Shown piece after piece: positions 40,382-49,568 of a stretch of DNA of 64,000 nt. The notes beneath the pieces were generated by a model. The model had not been told where the DNA came from and did not search any database. It saw nothing but the letters and a program-made list of their open reading frames with translations. Positions within the stretch are counted from its first letter, which is position 1, and each line of letters opens with the position of its first letter. The position numbers and the translations under genes were made by a program. The stretch is from NCBI GenBank assembly GCA_036405135.1, contig DASWYF010000048.1, forward strand, positions 62,001-126,000. The letters are read 5' to 3'. This DNA is from Verrucomicrobiia bacterium (lineage in GTDB: Bacteria; Verrucomicrobiota; Verrucomicrobiia; Limisphaerales; JAEYXS01).

Positions 40382-42898
40382 ATGAAACAGAGTCTTTTAC
40401 AGTTTACCCGGACAGGGGTGTTAGGTCTTGCCTTGGCAGGATTTGCCGCCATCCCGGGGGCGGCTGATTCGGTGAGAGTGGTGAACGCCGCTGAAGATGA
40501 GACGGCTGAGCAAAAGGCCAAGCTGAAAGCGGTGGAGAATGCTCCTGCTGCTCCGACCGCGCCTGAGGCACCCGCCATGGATGGCGCGCCGGGTGAAGTG
40601 AAGCAGCAATTACCGGCCACCATCCCAGAACTTTCCCCGGGTTTGGCCGAAATCGTCCGGCTGGCGCAAGCCAAAGTAGGCGAGGATGTTTTGCTCGCTT
40701 ACGTGGAGCGTTCCACGCACGCGTATAATCCTTCCACCGAAGAAATCATCTATCTCCATGACTTGGGTGTGTCGGACAAGGTGATCGCCGAGTTGGTGAA
40801 GCGGTCGCCGAACCCGGAGAAGATGGCAGAAGCGAAAGCGGCCGTGACCAAAGAGCCGTTGAACATACCGGAAGTGAAAGCGCCGACGGCGCCAGCGCTT
40901 ACGCCTTTGGTTTCAACCAATCCAGCTCCGGCAACTGAAGTGGTGGTGCAACAGCAGCCGGTGGTGGTCCAACAACCGGTGATCGTGCAGCAGCCCGTAG
41001 TGATCCAACAGGCTCCGGCGGATGTGCAGTATTTTTATTCTTCCCTTTCACCTTACGGTTCCTGGGTGGATGTGGATGGTTATGGCTGGTGCTGGCAACC
41101 GACTGTGGCGGTGACGTATGTGGGCTGGCGTCCTTATCAGCATGGTGGCCGTTGGCTCTACACGGATAGCGGGTGGTACTGGCAGTCCGATTATTCCTGG
41201 GGCTGGGCTCCGTTTCATTATGGCCGCTGGTTCAATCACCCGCGCCGTGGGTGGTGCTGGACGCCTGACCGCGTCTGGGGACCTGCGTGGGTGAGCTGGA
41301 GAAATTCATCGAGCTATTGCGGCTGGGCGCCGTTGCCTCCGGCAGCGCGTTATCACAGTGGCATCGGCTTCACTTACCGGAACAGTCATGTGGGTGTGAG
41401 CTTTGAATTCGGTTTGGGCGCGAGCGATTATGTGTTCGTGGGCCACAACCACTTCTATTCTCACAATCCGTATCGCCATTGTGTGCCGGCCACACAAGTG
41501 ACGCGGGTTTACAATCAGACGGTGGTGAACAACGTGATCGTGCAAGGCAACAATAATAACGTGGTGATCAACCAGGGCGGTGCGCCGGTGACGCAGATCA
41601 GCAAGGCCACGCGCACGGAGATCCAAAAAGTCAGCGTGAGGGAAACGCCTGCGGCCCAACGCGCGAGTGTGCAACCGGATCGTGTAGTGCGTGATGGCGG
41701 CAGCCTCGCGGTGTATCGCCCGAGCGGCCCTTCGGAAGCTCCGCGCACGCGGACTGAGGTGAGCAAATCGGATGCGAGCGGAATTTCCGGACGTCCGAGC
41801 GGCAGCCGCGTGCCAGTAAATCAGGCTCCGGCGAATCTGCAGCCGCAGTTGGGCACGGTATCTTCCGGTAACAGCCGGGCGACAGCGCCGAACACGGCTT
41901 TGCAACGGTATGAAGCGCCCAAGCCTACAGCGTTGCCGAAGCTGACCCGCCCGCAAACGCAAACGGTGGGCACGCAAGGCACCGAGCCTTCACGCAGTCT
42001 GGGCACGCCGACACATCCGGCGGGCACGGGCATTGATCGTGCGCCTTCACCGCAACGTCCGGTGGAACCGGCACGGCCTACGGCGACACGCGGCATGGGG
42101 TATACCTCCCCTGGCTTTCGCACGGTTGAGCCTTCGCGCCCGATCTCGACACCTGAGCCGGTGCGCGGGCCGACGGTCACGCCTTCCGCACCACAGCCGG
42201 TGAACGGCCCTGCTGTCACACTATCGCAGCCGAAACCAGTGTCAGGTTCGCCCGCGATTCCCTCGGCGGGGCGTCCGGTGACTCCGGCCACGCCTGAACA
42301 GGTGCGCACGACGCCACAAACGCCGGTGTCTTCTTACCAAGCACCGCCGACGGCCGCGCAACGGTTTGAGCCGACACGTCCGTCCACCTCCGTGATCCAA
42401 AAGCCAGGTGGGTACACGCAACGGCCTTCGGTGCAGCCGACGTACGGCAACAACAATAACAACAGTAGCGTCAGCACGCTGCCGCGCACGGAGACACCGA
42501 GAAATCGTGAGCTGCCGCGGACAGAGCTGCCGCGCAGTTACAGCCCGCCGTCAGGCAGCTATGCTGCGCCGAGTTACTCGCAGCCGAGCACTCCGGGCTA
42601 TACGGCTCCCAGTACGCCGTCTTACACACCGCCGTCGCAATCGCAACGTCCGGAAAGAAACAACACGCCTTCGCCGGGCCGGAGCTATGAAGCGCCGCGC
42701 CCGAGCTATAGTGCGCCTGCTGCTCCGCGCCCGAGTTACACGCCGCCCGCCGCTTCGCCGGCACCGCGTCAATCAGCTCCGCAACAAGTGACGTTGCCGA
42801 GATCTTCGGTGCCTTCGAGTCCGGCGCCTTCGTCTGGTGGCGGCGGATCACGCCCTTCACCGGGCCGGGATAACAACAACGGCCGCCCGGGCCGTTAA
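40382..42898 (+). CDS. DUF6600-domain protein with long Pro-rich tail
   Basis: An 838-residue exported protein; residues 1-30 resemble a signal peptide (GVLGLALAGFAAIPGAADS). A helical region about 75-145 (AEIVRLAQAKVGEDVLLAYVE) is followed by a Gln/Val repeat linker (VVVQQPVIVQQPVVIQQ). Residues about 215-330 form the aromatic-rich DUF6600 domain: FYSSLSPYGSWVDVDGYGWC, then WRPYQHGGRWLYTDSGWYW and WAPFHYGRW. The remaining about 450 residues are a disordered Pro/Ser/Thr/Arg tail. Such proteins are probably exposed on the cell surface or in the periplasm; no catalytic role is evident. Transcribed toward the next two exported-protein genes. Confidence 0.8.
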   Translation: MKQSLLQFTRTGVLGLALAGFAAIPGAADSVRVVNAAEDETAEQKAKLKAVENAPAAPTAPEAPAMDGAPGEVKQQLPATIPELSPGLAEIVRLAQAKVGEDVLLAYVERSTHAYNPSTEEIIYLHDLGVSDKVIAELVKRSPNPEKMAEAKAAVTKEPLNIPEVKAPTAPALTPLVSTNPAPATEVVVQQQPVVVQQPVIVQQPVVIQQAPADVQYFYSSLSPYGSWVDVDGYGWCWQPTVAVTYVGWRPYQHGGRWLYTDSGWYWQSDYSWGWAPFHYGRWFNHPRRGWCWTPDRVWGPAWVSWRNSSSYCGWAPLPPAARYHSGIGFTYRNSHVGVSFEFGLGASDYVFVGHNHFYSHNPYRHCVPATQVTRVYNQTVVNNVIVQGNNNNVVINQGGAPVTQISKATRTEIQKVSVRETPAAQRASVQPDRVVRDGGSLAVYRPSGPSEAPRTRTEVSKSDASGISGRPSGSRVPVNQAPANLQPQLGTVSSGNSRATAPNTALQRYEAPKPTALPKLTRPQTQTVGTQGTEPSRSLGTPTHPAGTGIDRAPSPQRPVEPARPTATRGMGYTSPGFRTVEPSRPISTPEPVRGPTVTPSAPQPVNGPAVTLSQPKPVSGSPAIPSAGRPVTPATPEQVRTTPQTPVSSYQAPPTAAQRFEPTRPSTSVIQKPGGYTQRPSVQPTYGNNNNNSSVSTLPRTETPRNRELPRTELPRSYSPPSGSYAAPSYSQPSTPGYTAPSTPSYTPPSQSQRPERNNTPSPGRSYEAPRPSYSAPAAPRPSYTPPAASPAPRQSAPQQVTLPRSSVPSSPAPSSGGGGSRPSPGRDNNNGRPGR

Positions 42899-42919
42899 TC
42901 ATCCAAGGAGAATAAGAAG

Positions 42920-43876
42920 ATGAAAACATTCATCCATAGGTGGATCGTGCCCGTAATCTGCGCGTGTGTGCTCGTTTTGAATGCTCGGGCAGCCGCTCCC
43001 ACCGTGATTTACAGCACGGGTTTTGAAAGCAGCGAAGGGTTCAACCTCAATGCCGACCTGGCGGGACAGAACGGATGGGAAGGCTTTGGCAGTGATGCGC
43101 AGGCGTGGAACGGGTTGATTGACGGGCTGTTCGCCGGATATGGTCAGCAGGCTTATATCGGCTATGACGCGCCACCGGAAGTGGAAGCCGTGGTGCTGAG
43201 TGTTTGGAAGGGGAACTTGCCGACGGTGCCGGCGAACCAGCCATTGGTGAAGTTCACGACGTTGATGGCGATCATGGACTCGACGACAGAACATTATGAT
43301 GACTTCCGCTGGACGGTTTACAACCAGGACGTGGAGAGGTTGTTCACGCTGGATTTCGACAATCATGCATTGGAGATAAACTACGCCTTGGACAACAACG
43401 CCGGTTACATCTCCACGGGCAAGACGTTTGAGCCCAACCGGATCTACGAGCTGACCATCGTGATGGATGCTGCGCGGAACCGGTGGAGCGCGTGGCTGGA
43501 TGATGTCGCCCTGGTGGTTGAACAACCGATGACCACCCAAGGATCATCGCTGGCTTTGGGTGATGTGGATGCCGTGTGGTCGATCCGGGATGAGCTTTAT
43601 CCCGGAGACAACTACATGGCTTTCGACGATTACTCGCTGGTCGCCTATTCGAATGCCATTCCCCCGACATTGGAAAACGTGGCCCGCCAGCCGGATGGTT
43701 CGAACTTGCTGCGGCTGACCGGGGAAGCCAACCGGCAATATGTGATCGAGGTTTCCACGAATCTGCAGACGTGGACGCCGGTGAAGACGAACACGCCGCC
43801 GGACGGTATCTTTGAATATCTGGATAAAGGTGCCGCCGGACAGGCGCGTCGCTTTTATCGTGCCCGTACCGACTGA
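42920..43876 (+). CDS. Exported protein of unknown function (LamG-like + C-terminal verrucomicrobial domain)
   Basis: A 318-residue protein with a signal peptide (VPVICACVLVLNARA) and a good ribosome-binding site (AAGGAG, 9 bp before the ATG). The body is beta-rich with ADLAGQNGWEGFGSDAQAW and YELTIVMDAARNRWSAWLDDV, as in concanavalin/LamG-like jelly rolls. The last 60 residues (RQYVIEVSTNLQTWTPV ... GQARRFYRARTD) match a small C-terminal beta domain common on secreted verrucomicrobial proteins. The gene starts 21 bp after the DUF6600 gene and may share its transcript. No enzymatic motif. Confidence 0.7.
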   Translation: MKTFIHRWIVPVICACVLVLNARAAAPTVIYSTGFESSEGFNLNADLAGQNGWEGFGSDAQAWNGLIDGLFAGYGQQAYIGYDAPPEVEAVVLSVWKGNLPTVPANQPLVKFTTLMAIMDSTTEHYDDFRWTVYNQDVERLFTLDFDNHALEINYALDNNAGYISTGKTFEPNRIYELTIVMDAARNRWSAWLDDVALVVEQPMTTQGSSLALGDVDAVWSIRDELYPGDNYMAFDDYSLVAYSNAIPPTLENVARQPDGSNLLRLTGEANRQYVIEVSTNLQTWTPVKTNTPPDGIFEYLDKGAAGQARRFYRARTD

Positions 43877-44058
43877 TGGTTTTGGTGATCAAGGAGGCGT
43901 AAATCCATCCGTATTTTGCTCGAAAACGCGCTGGATTGGGCGATTTGAAAGGAAAAGATTGCTGGGCACGGGGTTTCTTGCGAAAACCTGTGTGTCCCTA
44001 AACTCGGCAAAAGCGCATCCGGTGGGGCGGAGCATTACCGGGAAGGAGACGAAGAAGC

Positions 44059-44895
44059 ATGAGCGTCGCCCAGGAACTCAAGTGCGCGTGTCCGCACTGT
44101 AACGGTCGTATCGCCTATCCCGCCACGGCGGGTGGTTCCACGATTCAATGTCCGCATTGCGCCAAGCCGGTGGCCCTTCCTGCCACGGTGGCGCCAGTTG
44201 CTGCTGCGCCGGTTCCGGTCGCCAGCCAGCCGAATCTGAAATGTGCCTGTCGTCATTGCAATGGCCGCATCTCTTTCCCTGCCAATGCTGCGGGTTCAGC
44301 CATCCCCTGTCCGCATTGCGGCAAGGAAACGCCTTTGATCGCTCCCGGCGTCAGTGCAGCGGCAGCGCCCATCGCAGCCACGGCGGCGGCACCGCATGCG
44401 CCTGCCCCGGCTGCACCTGTTGCGGCACGGCCAAAAGTTGCCACACCGCCGGTGCCTACGGAGGAAGAGCTGGCCGAAGCGCCTGCAAAGAAGAGCGGCG
44501 GCGGCAAGAAGGTGATGATGATCGTGGGCATCGTGCTCGCGGTTGCCATACTGGCGGGCGGTGCCATGGTGGTTCTGAAAAAGAAAGGCAGTGGCGGCGG
44601 CGGTCTCAGCCTGTTGGGGGCCAAGGAAGACCTGCAGGTGGTGAACTACGAATTGCAGAAAAACCAGGGGACGAGCCTGGTGTATGTGACCGGCAAGCTC
44701 AAGAATAACACGGAGGCCCAGCACACTTCCGTGCGCGTGGATTTCAAGCTGTTCGATTCTGCCGGAAAACAAATCGGCATCGCCGGTGATTACATCATGA
44801 TCCTGGAACCCAAGAGCGAATGGGAGTTCAAAGCGCTCGTCGTCGAGCCCGAGGTTACAAAAGTCGAAGTGGACAAGATCACATCCTCGAAATAA
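44059..44895 (+). CDS. Membrane protein with duplicated zinc ribbon and FxLYD-like domain
   Basis: A 278-residue protein with ribosome-binding site GGAAGGAG 10 bp before the ATG. Two near-identical zinc ribbons stand in tandem: Cys9/11/14/31/34 and Cys62/64/67/84/87, each reading LKCAC.HCNGRI...CPHC. An Ala/Pro-rich linker (95-140) leads to one membrane helix (about 152-172). The outer part (about 185-278) contains GTSLVYVTGKLKNNTEAQH...VDFKLFDSAGKQIG, the pattern of an FxLYD beta-sandwich domain. The zinc ribbons should be cytoplasmic and the FxLYD part outside. Role unknown; the tandem ribbons look like a recent internal duplication. Confidence 0.8.
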   Translation: MSVAQELKCACPHCNGRIAYPATAGGSTIQCPHCAKPVALPATVAPVAAAPVPVASQPNLKCACRHCNGRISFPANAAGSAIPCPHCGKETPLIAPGVSAAAAPIAATAAAPHAPAPAAPVAARPKVATPPVPTEEELAEAPAKKSGGGKKVMMIVGIVLAVAILAGGAMVVLKKKGSGGGGLSLLGAKEDLQVVNYELQKNQGTSLVYVTGKLKNNTEAQHTSVRVDFKLFDSAGKQIGIAGDYIMILEPKSEWEFKALVVEPEVTKVEVDKITSSK

Positions 44896-44939
44896 AGCCG
44901 GTTTCCGGGTGTCAGTTAAATCTTTAGAACGGAATTCCT

Positions 44940-45920
44940 ATGCTGCCATTGAACCGTCGTGAAATGCTCAAGCGTTCCAGCCTCGCCGCCTTGGGGCTGT
45001 CGTTCGCTGGATTAAACTCCTGGGCCGAGCCTACCAAAGGACCGAAGCGCAAGATCCTGTTCTTCACCAAGTCCTCCGGCTTCGAGCACTCCGCCATCAA
45101 GCGCAATAACGGCAAGCCCAGCTTTGCCGAGCAAACGCTCGCGGAGATCGGGCCGAAGTATAATTTCGAGTTCACCTTCAGCAAGGACGGCAGCCTGTTC
45201 ACGCCGGAGTATCTGGCGCAGTTCGACGCCTTTTTCTTCTACACCACGGGCGACCTGACCACTGAGGGCACGGACAAGAATCCGCCGATGACGAAAGCGG
45301 GCAAGCAGGCGTTCATTGATGCGGTGAAGAACGGCAAGGGTTTCATCGGTTCGCACAGCGGTGCGGATACGTTCCATACGTTGCCGGATGCCCAGGACAA
45401 ATCGGATCGTTATCAGACGAATGGCGATAAATCCGATCCATACATCCTCATGCTCGGTGGCGAGTTCATCAAGCATGGCCGCCAGCAGAAGGCGAAGATG
45501 CGCGTGGTGGAGAACAAGTTTCCGGGCTTCGAAAAAGCGGGCAGCTCGTTCGATATGAACGAGGAATGGTACTCGCTGAAAGAGTTTCAGCCGAATCTTC
45601 ACGTCTTGCTCGTGCAAGAAACCGAAGGCATGCAGGACAACGAATACAAGCGCTCTCCCTATCCAGCCACATGGGCGCGCATGTATGGCAAGGGCCGCGT
45701 GTTCTACACGAGCATGGGCCATCGCGAGGACGTTTGGACGAATCCGCTCTTCCAAGACATTTTGATGGGTGGCGTTTCCTGGGCGGTAAAGAATGAGGAT
45801 GCGGACGTCACGCCGAACCTGACAGAAGTGACGCCGAAACACGCGGACATCCCGCCGAAGACTCCGCCACCGGCTCCGAAGAGCGATAAGAAAGCGGAGA
45901 AGAAGGAAGAGAAGAAATAG
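44940..45920 (+). CDS. Tat-exported ThuA-domain protein
   Basis: A 326-residue protein with an N-terminal RREMLKRSSLAALGLSFAG, a Tat-like signal. The ThuA domain spans about 35-280: KRKILFFTKSSGFEHSAI, FDAFFFYTTGDLTTEG, VKNGKGFIGSHSGADTFH, and GRVFYTSMGHREDVW. It is of the longer ThuA type, different from the one at 30527-31414. The C-terminal 40 residues are a Pro/Lys/Glu-rich tail ending KKAEKKEEKK. As with other exported ThuA proteins a role in carbohydrate turnover is inferred, not shown. It follows the zinc-ribbon gene by 44 bp and ends at a terminator. Confidence 0.87.
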   Translation: MLPLNRREMLKRSSLAALGLSFAGLNSWAEPTKGPKRKILFFTKSSGFEHSAIKRNNGKPSFAEQTLAEIGPKYNFEFTFSKDGSLFTPEYLAQFDAFFFYTTGDLTTEGTDKNPPMTKAGKQAFIDAVKNGKGFIGSHSGADTFHTLPDAQDKSDRYQTNGDKSDPYILMLGGEFIKHGRQQKAKMRVVENKFPGFEKAGSSFDMNEEWYSLKEFQPNLHVLLVQETEGMQDNEYKRSPYPATWARMYGKGRVFYTSMGHREDVWTNPLFQDILMGGVSWAVKNEDADVTPNLTEVTPKHADIPPKTPPPAPKSDKKAEKKEEKK

Positions 45921-45944
45921 ACCGCCTTCAGAAGCAAAATTTCA

Positions 45945-45954
45945 CCCCCCCCCC
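45945..45954. repeat. C10 homopolymer run
   Basis: Ten consecutive C bases at the foot of the terminator hairpin, outside any gene. The longest mononucleotide run noticed in this window. Confidence 0.8.
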
Positions 45955-45985
45955 ATCGGTCTAAGGCCGGTGGGGCTTTCGTTTT
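45951..45985 (+). terminator. Terminator of the second ThuA gene
   Basis: 9-bp stem CCCCATCGG / CCGGTGGGG (one G-T pair) with a 7-base loop, followed by CTTTCGTTTT; 30 bp after the ThuA stop codon and in front of a convergent small gene. Confidence 0.75.
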
Positions 45986-45992
45986 ACCGGAC

Positions 45993-46310
45993 TTAGGGTG
46001 AACTTATGTCTCCTGAATTTCTGCCAAGCCCTTTATCTTTCTCCCTCTCCAATCTATCCCGCTCGTTAAACTCCCGATAAAGTTCTTGGTATTCTATCTC
46101 AGTCAATTGAAACGGTTCCCACCTCGAAGGAATCAATCCATCATTGCCTCTGCCTAGGCTCAAAAATTTGTTGAGAGAAATGAGATTTGGGAAGCGCTTG
46201 CCAGCTTCATACGCCAGAAACCAATCCTCTTGCAAAAGAAACGCCGATAACTCCACATCATACTCTTCGGGTTCCCTAAGAAACACCATGCGTTTGTATT
46301 TGATCCTCAT
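45993..46310 (-). CDS. Small hypothetical protein
   Basis: A 105-residue protein that I do not recognise. It is rich in charged and aromatic residues (EEYDVELSAFLLQEDWFLAYEAG, LTEIEYQELYREFNERDRLE) and ends in a charged Lys/Glu/Asp segment. No signal peptide, membrane helix or metal motif. Base composition is more AT-rich than the neighbours, which may point to later arrival. It lies between the convergent ThuA gene and the sialidase-like gene on the same strand. A real gene is likely because the frame is open in an AT-richer stretch where chance frames are shorter, but this is weak evidence. Confidence 0.45.
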   Translation of the reverse strand: MRIKYKRMVFLREPEEYDVELSAFLLQEDWFLAYEAGKRFPNLISLNKFLSLGRGNDGLIPSRWEPFQLTEIEYQELYREFNERDRLEREKDKGLGRNSGDISSP

Positions 46311-46393
46311 ATTTTCCCTTTGGGCATCATGTTCAACAAAGGAATCATAAGAACATTATACGGAACCTGAACCGATTGATGTGAACACTGCTA

Positions 46394-47506
46394 CTACAAA
46401 TCTTTCAACAGCACACGCTTGATCCGCAGCCGGTTCAAGCCGCCCACTTTTGGATCACCCGCGCAATACGCCAACAGCACAGCATCCTTTGTGTAGTGCA
46501 TGGCGGTGTAGCAATACCAGCCGTCTGGGTCTTCTTCCAAGGCTTGGTGATTTACCCAAGTCTTGCCGCCATCGGATGAGAGAGCGGAGGTTAGCGGGGT
46601 GCGTTTGCCTTTGGTGAAGGGGAATTTACCGGAGTGATCGTTGTAGATGGCTAGCAGTTTATCTGAATTGGGTAAGCGTTTGATGCTCGCGGGAGAGACA
46701 GGTGACGCTAGTTCGCTAGGAGCAGGTGGCGTCCATGTTTTGCCCTGATCTAGCGAGCGGAAGATGAATTGGCTGCCGCCGTCAGTGCGTGACCAGCTCA
46801 GCAGCGAGCCATCGGTTAATTCGACCACGCCGGGCTCTTGCAAGCCGCTGCGCGTGTTCTGTGGCATGGCCCACCAAGAATCGGCTTCACGCCAAGTTTT
46901 GCCTTCGTCATCGGAGAGGATCCACATCGTGATGGCGCGGCCATCGAAGGACTTGCTCGTCTTGGGATCGTTGGCTTTCGCGCGGTGAAAAGCTAGCGGT
47001 GCGACGAGGCGACCAGTGGTTAGCTGAATGACGCGGTCGTTGTTCATCACGAAGTAACCCGGGGCGGCCAGCATCAGGATGGGTTCGGACCATGTCTTCG
47101 TTTCGTCATCGGAGAAACGCACGTAGGGGCGGCAATCGAGCCAGTGATTCTTCAACAGATAGAACAAGGCGATGCGACCGCTCTTCAATCGCAGGAGCGA
47201 AACGCTCATCACGTTCTCACCGCCGATGTTCTTCACGATGACTTCCGGCTGTTTGGACCACGTTTTGCCTTCGTCATCGGAGTGGATGGAAACGATGTGG
47301 GCCGGGCTGTTATCGGCGGCACCGCCGTAGAACTGCGTGTAGTAGAATACGATGCGACCTGAGGAGAGGGTGACAAAGGCGCCTTCCGAACTGCGCGGGT
47401 TTTCTTTGGTGGGTTCGATGTTCAACACGGTTTCGCCGATGGTGGCGGATGAAAGGGAGAACGTCAGGCCCAGTAAGCAGCAGAACAACAGCAGGTTTCG
47501 TTTCAT
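46394..47506 (-). CDS. Exported sialidase-like (BNR/Asp-box) protein
   Basis: A 370-residue protein with a signal peptide (NLLLFCCLLGLTFSLSSA). It has a six-bladed propeller marked by Asp boxes S-x-D-x-G-x-T-W: SDDEGKTW (76-83), SDDETKTW, SDDEGKTW, SLDQGKTW and SSDGGKTW. The beginning RSSEGAFVTLSSGRIVFYYTQFYGG is typical of the secreted BNR_2-type proteins of verrucomicrobia. Members cleave sialic-acid or other terminal sugars, but many have no proven sialidase activity, and the conserved arginine triad cannot be assigned with confidence here. Single gene. Confidence 0.85.
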   Translation of the reverse strand: MKRNLLLFCCLLGLTFSLSSATIGETVLNIEPTKENPRSSEGAFVTLSSGRIVFYYTQFYGGAADNSPAHIVSIHSDDEGKTWSKQPEVIVKNIGGENVMSVSLLRLKSGRIALFYLLKNHWLDCRPYVRFSDDETKTWSEPILMLAAPGYFVMNNDRVIQLTTGRLVAPLAFHRAKANDPKTSKSFDGRAITMWILSDDEGKTWREADSWWAMPQNTRSGLQEPGVVELTDGSLLSWSRTDGGSQFIFRSLDQGKTWTPPAPSELASPVSPASIKRLPNSDKLLAIYNDHSGKFPFTKGKRTPLTSALSSDGGKTWVNHQALEEDPDGWYCYTAMHYTKDAVLLAYCAGDPKVGGLNRLRIKRVLLKDL

Positions 47507-47810
47507 CGTGTGTGAAAAGATTTTTAGCAGGATGATGGAGATTTACGATTCGGGCGAACAAATAGAAGGGATTTACGATTTTGGAATTACGATTTACGAG
47601 GTGCTAGTGTTTCCATGTTCCTGCTCAAGGTGTGCGAGAGCTTTAAGGGGGGGCTGGTTAGAGCCGCGGTGGCGGCTGAGGAAGGAACTGCCGGCTGGAA
47701 TCCGGCAGCACATTGCTTTGTGGTATTCCCGTGTCGCCTGAAGAAAGCCGTGTTCTTACCGGGTTCCGCAGAACCTTTACTATTTGGCGGGCACAGCCTA
47801 GAGTGCTCTT
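47507..47810. other. 304-bp gene-free stretch
   Basis: Holds direct repeats of ATTTACGATT (47541-47550, 47571-47580 and a partial ATTACGATTTACG at about 47586) and the CTGCCGG palindrome at 47686-47711. No gene, RNA or terminator was recognised. Confidence 0.6.
47686..47711. repeat. 26-bp CTGCCGG palindrome, copy 3
   Basis: Identical to the unit at 31580-31605 and to the reverse complement of 31465-31490. Confidence 0.75.
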
Positions 47811-48275
47811 ATGAAGAAAGACGTGGTGCCCGTGTCCATCCGTGGGATTTTGCCCACCAACACCGGGTGCGCCATCTTCCTGGGGAACGATGACAAGGTC
47901 TTCGTGATCCAGGTGGATAACAGCATGGCCGAAGTGATCATGAAGTTCGTGCAGAACGCGCCGAAGGAACGGCCGTTGACGCATGATCTCATGCTGAACG
48001 TCTTCAAGGGTTTCAACCTCACGGTGGAGCGCATCATCATCACGGAGATCAAGAACTCCACCTATTTCGCGCGGCTCACGCTCTTGCAGGAAAATGAGCT
48101 AGGTAAAAAGATCGTGGAGATTGATGCCCGCCCCAGCGATTGTCTGGCACTGGCAGCGGCGTTGAAGAAAGAGATTTACGTTTCCGCCCCGCTCTTCGCG
48201 CAAGTCGAAGACATGACGGAGCACTTGCAGCGCATCCAGAGCGAAGGTGAAGGCGAAGAGGAACCGGGAACCTGA
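47811..48275 (+). CDS. Bifunctional nuclease family protein (DUF151/BFN)
   Basis: A 154-residue cytoplasmic protein of the BFN family: NTGCAIFLGNDDKVFVIQVD at the start of the fold, RPLTHDLMLNVFKGFNLTVERIIITE in the middle and the hallmark IDARPSDCLALAAALKKEIYVS near 115-140. Plant and Thermotoga members have been linked to DNase/RNase activity, but the bacterial function is not settled. An acidic tail (EGEGEEEPG) ends the protein. The holA gene starts 18 bp later, so both are probably in one transcript. Confidence 0.9.
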   Translation: MKKDVVPVSIRGILPTNTGCAIFLGNDDKVFVIQVDNSMAEVIMKFVQNAPKERPLTHDLMLNVFKGFNLTVERIIITEIKNSTYFARLTLLQENELGKKIVEIDARPSDCLALAAALKKEIYVSAPLFAQVEDMTEHLQRIQSEGEGEEEPGT

Positions 48276-48293
48276 GCGGATCGGAGCATCATC

Positions 48294-49463
48294 ATGGCGC
48301 GCGCTGCTACTTCCACGACCCCGAACCCCGTCGCCCTCATCTGCGGTGAGGATGAGTACGCCGTCAAACAACGCGCGAAACAGCTCTATGATGCTTGGTG
48401 CGCTGAGGTCGGCGGCATGGATCACGAACTCGTCGATGCGACCGTGGGCAATGCCGGTGAAGCAGAAAAGGCCATCGGCAAATTGCGCGAGGCATTGCAG
48501 ACGCTGCCTTTCTTCGGCGGTGGCAAGGTGGTGTGGTTGAAGGATTGCAATTTCCTCGGAGACGAACGCACGGCTTCGTCCTCCGTCGTTACCAATACAC
48601 TGAATGACCTCGCGCAGCAGTTGAAAGATTTTCGCTGGGACAATGTCCGGCTCATCATCAGCGCGGGCAAGGTGGACAAGCGCAAGACGTTCTTTAAAAC
48701 GCTTGATAAGATCGGGCAGGTGGAGAACTTCGCCGGGCTTTCAACCGATGATAAAGAGTGGGCGGCGAAGGCGGAGTCCATGGCGGAAGGGCATTTCAAG
48801 GCGGCGGGCAAACGCATAGCGGATAACGCGCTGGCGGAATTCGTCGCGTGCATCGGGCCTTACCCACGCCAGCTGGGCAGTGAAGCGGAGAAGCTTTCCC
48901 TGTACGTCGGTGATCGAGAGACCATCACGCAGGATGACGTGGATGCGATCGTGACTAAAAATAAACAGTCGCGTGCGTTTGCCCTCGCTGATGCTTTGGG
49001 TGATCGCGATCTGGTGAAGGTTTTACGCACGTTGGACGAAGACTTGTGGATGACTAAATTCGACAAGGACAAGTCCGAGATCGGTTTGCTTTACGGATTG
49101 ATCAGTAAAGTGCGCGTGTTGCTGTTCTTGAAGGAAGCCATTCGCGTGGGGTGGCTGAAACAGGTGAGTGACTACAACCGTTTTAAAAGCCAGTTGGAGG
49201 GCATACCGGCGGATGCCTTGCCGGATGACAAGAAGTTGAATCCACTCACGATGCATCCGTTTGTGCTGTTCCGCTCCGTGTCGCAGTGCGGGAATTACTC
49301 CATTGATGAACTGGTAAAAGCGATGGAATTGCTGCTTACCTGTAATTTGCAGCTCGTTTCCAGCCAGACGGATAAGGCGCTGGTGCTGCAGCAAACGCTG
49401 GTGGAAATCGTTGGGCAGCCGCAACCTAAGGCGAAAAGGCCCGCTCCGGCCCGTTCCTGGTGA
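48294..49463 (+). CDS. holA: DNA polymerase III subunit delta
   Basis: A 389-residue clamp-loader subunit that opens the sliding clamp during replication. The family pattern is complete: an N-terminal ALICGEDEYAVKQRAKQLYD, QTLPFFGGGKVVWLKDCNF (the clamp-binding strand-helix, with hydrophobic Leu-Pro-Phe-Phe), LAEFVACIGPYPRQLGSEAEKLSLYV in the second domain, and the C-terminal helical collar domain around HPFVLFRSVSQCGNYSIDELVKAMELL. The N-terminal ATP-site residues are lacking, as is normal for delta. It is the second gene after the BFN protein (18 bp); the STAS gene follows after 105 bp. Confidence 0.93.
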   Translation: MARAATSTTPNPVALICGEDEYAVKQRAKQLYDAWCAEVGGMDHELVDATVGNAGEAEKAIGKLREALQTLPFFGGGKVVWLKDCNFLGDERTASSSVVTNTLNDLAQQLKDFRWDNVRLIISAGKVDKRKTFFKTLDKIGQVENFAGLSTDDKEWAAKAESMAEGHFKAAGKRIADNALAEFVACIGPYPRQLGSEAEKLSLYVGDRETITQDDVDAIVTKNKQSRAFALADALGDRDLVKVLRTLDEDLWMTKFDKDKSEIGLLYGLISKVRVLLFLKEAIRVGWLKQVSDYNRFKSQLEGIPADALPDDKKLNPLTMHPFVLFRSVSQCGNYSIDELVKAMELLLTCNLQLVSSQTDKALVLQQTLVEIVGQPQPKAKRPAPARSW

Positions 49464-49568
49464 TATTACGTATGCGGATGTATTTTCAGTTAAACCAGCC
49501 GCAGACCTTGACCCTGCGGCAAACGAAATTCATATTGGGAGGAGGCTGCTGATAGCCAATTAAGTCGT

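Noticed and set aside
49498-49520. GCCGCAG/CTGCGGC hairpin after holA as terminator
   Set aside because: The 7-bp stem is followed by AAACG with no T-run, so readthrough into the STAS gene is possible.
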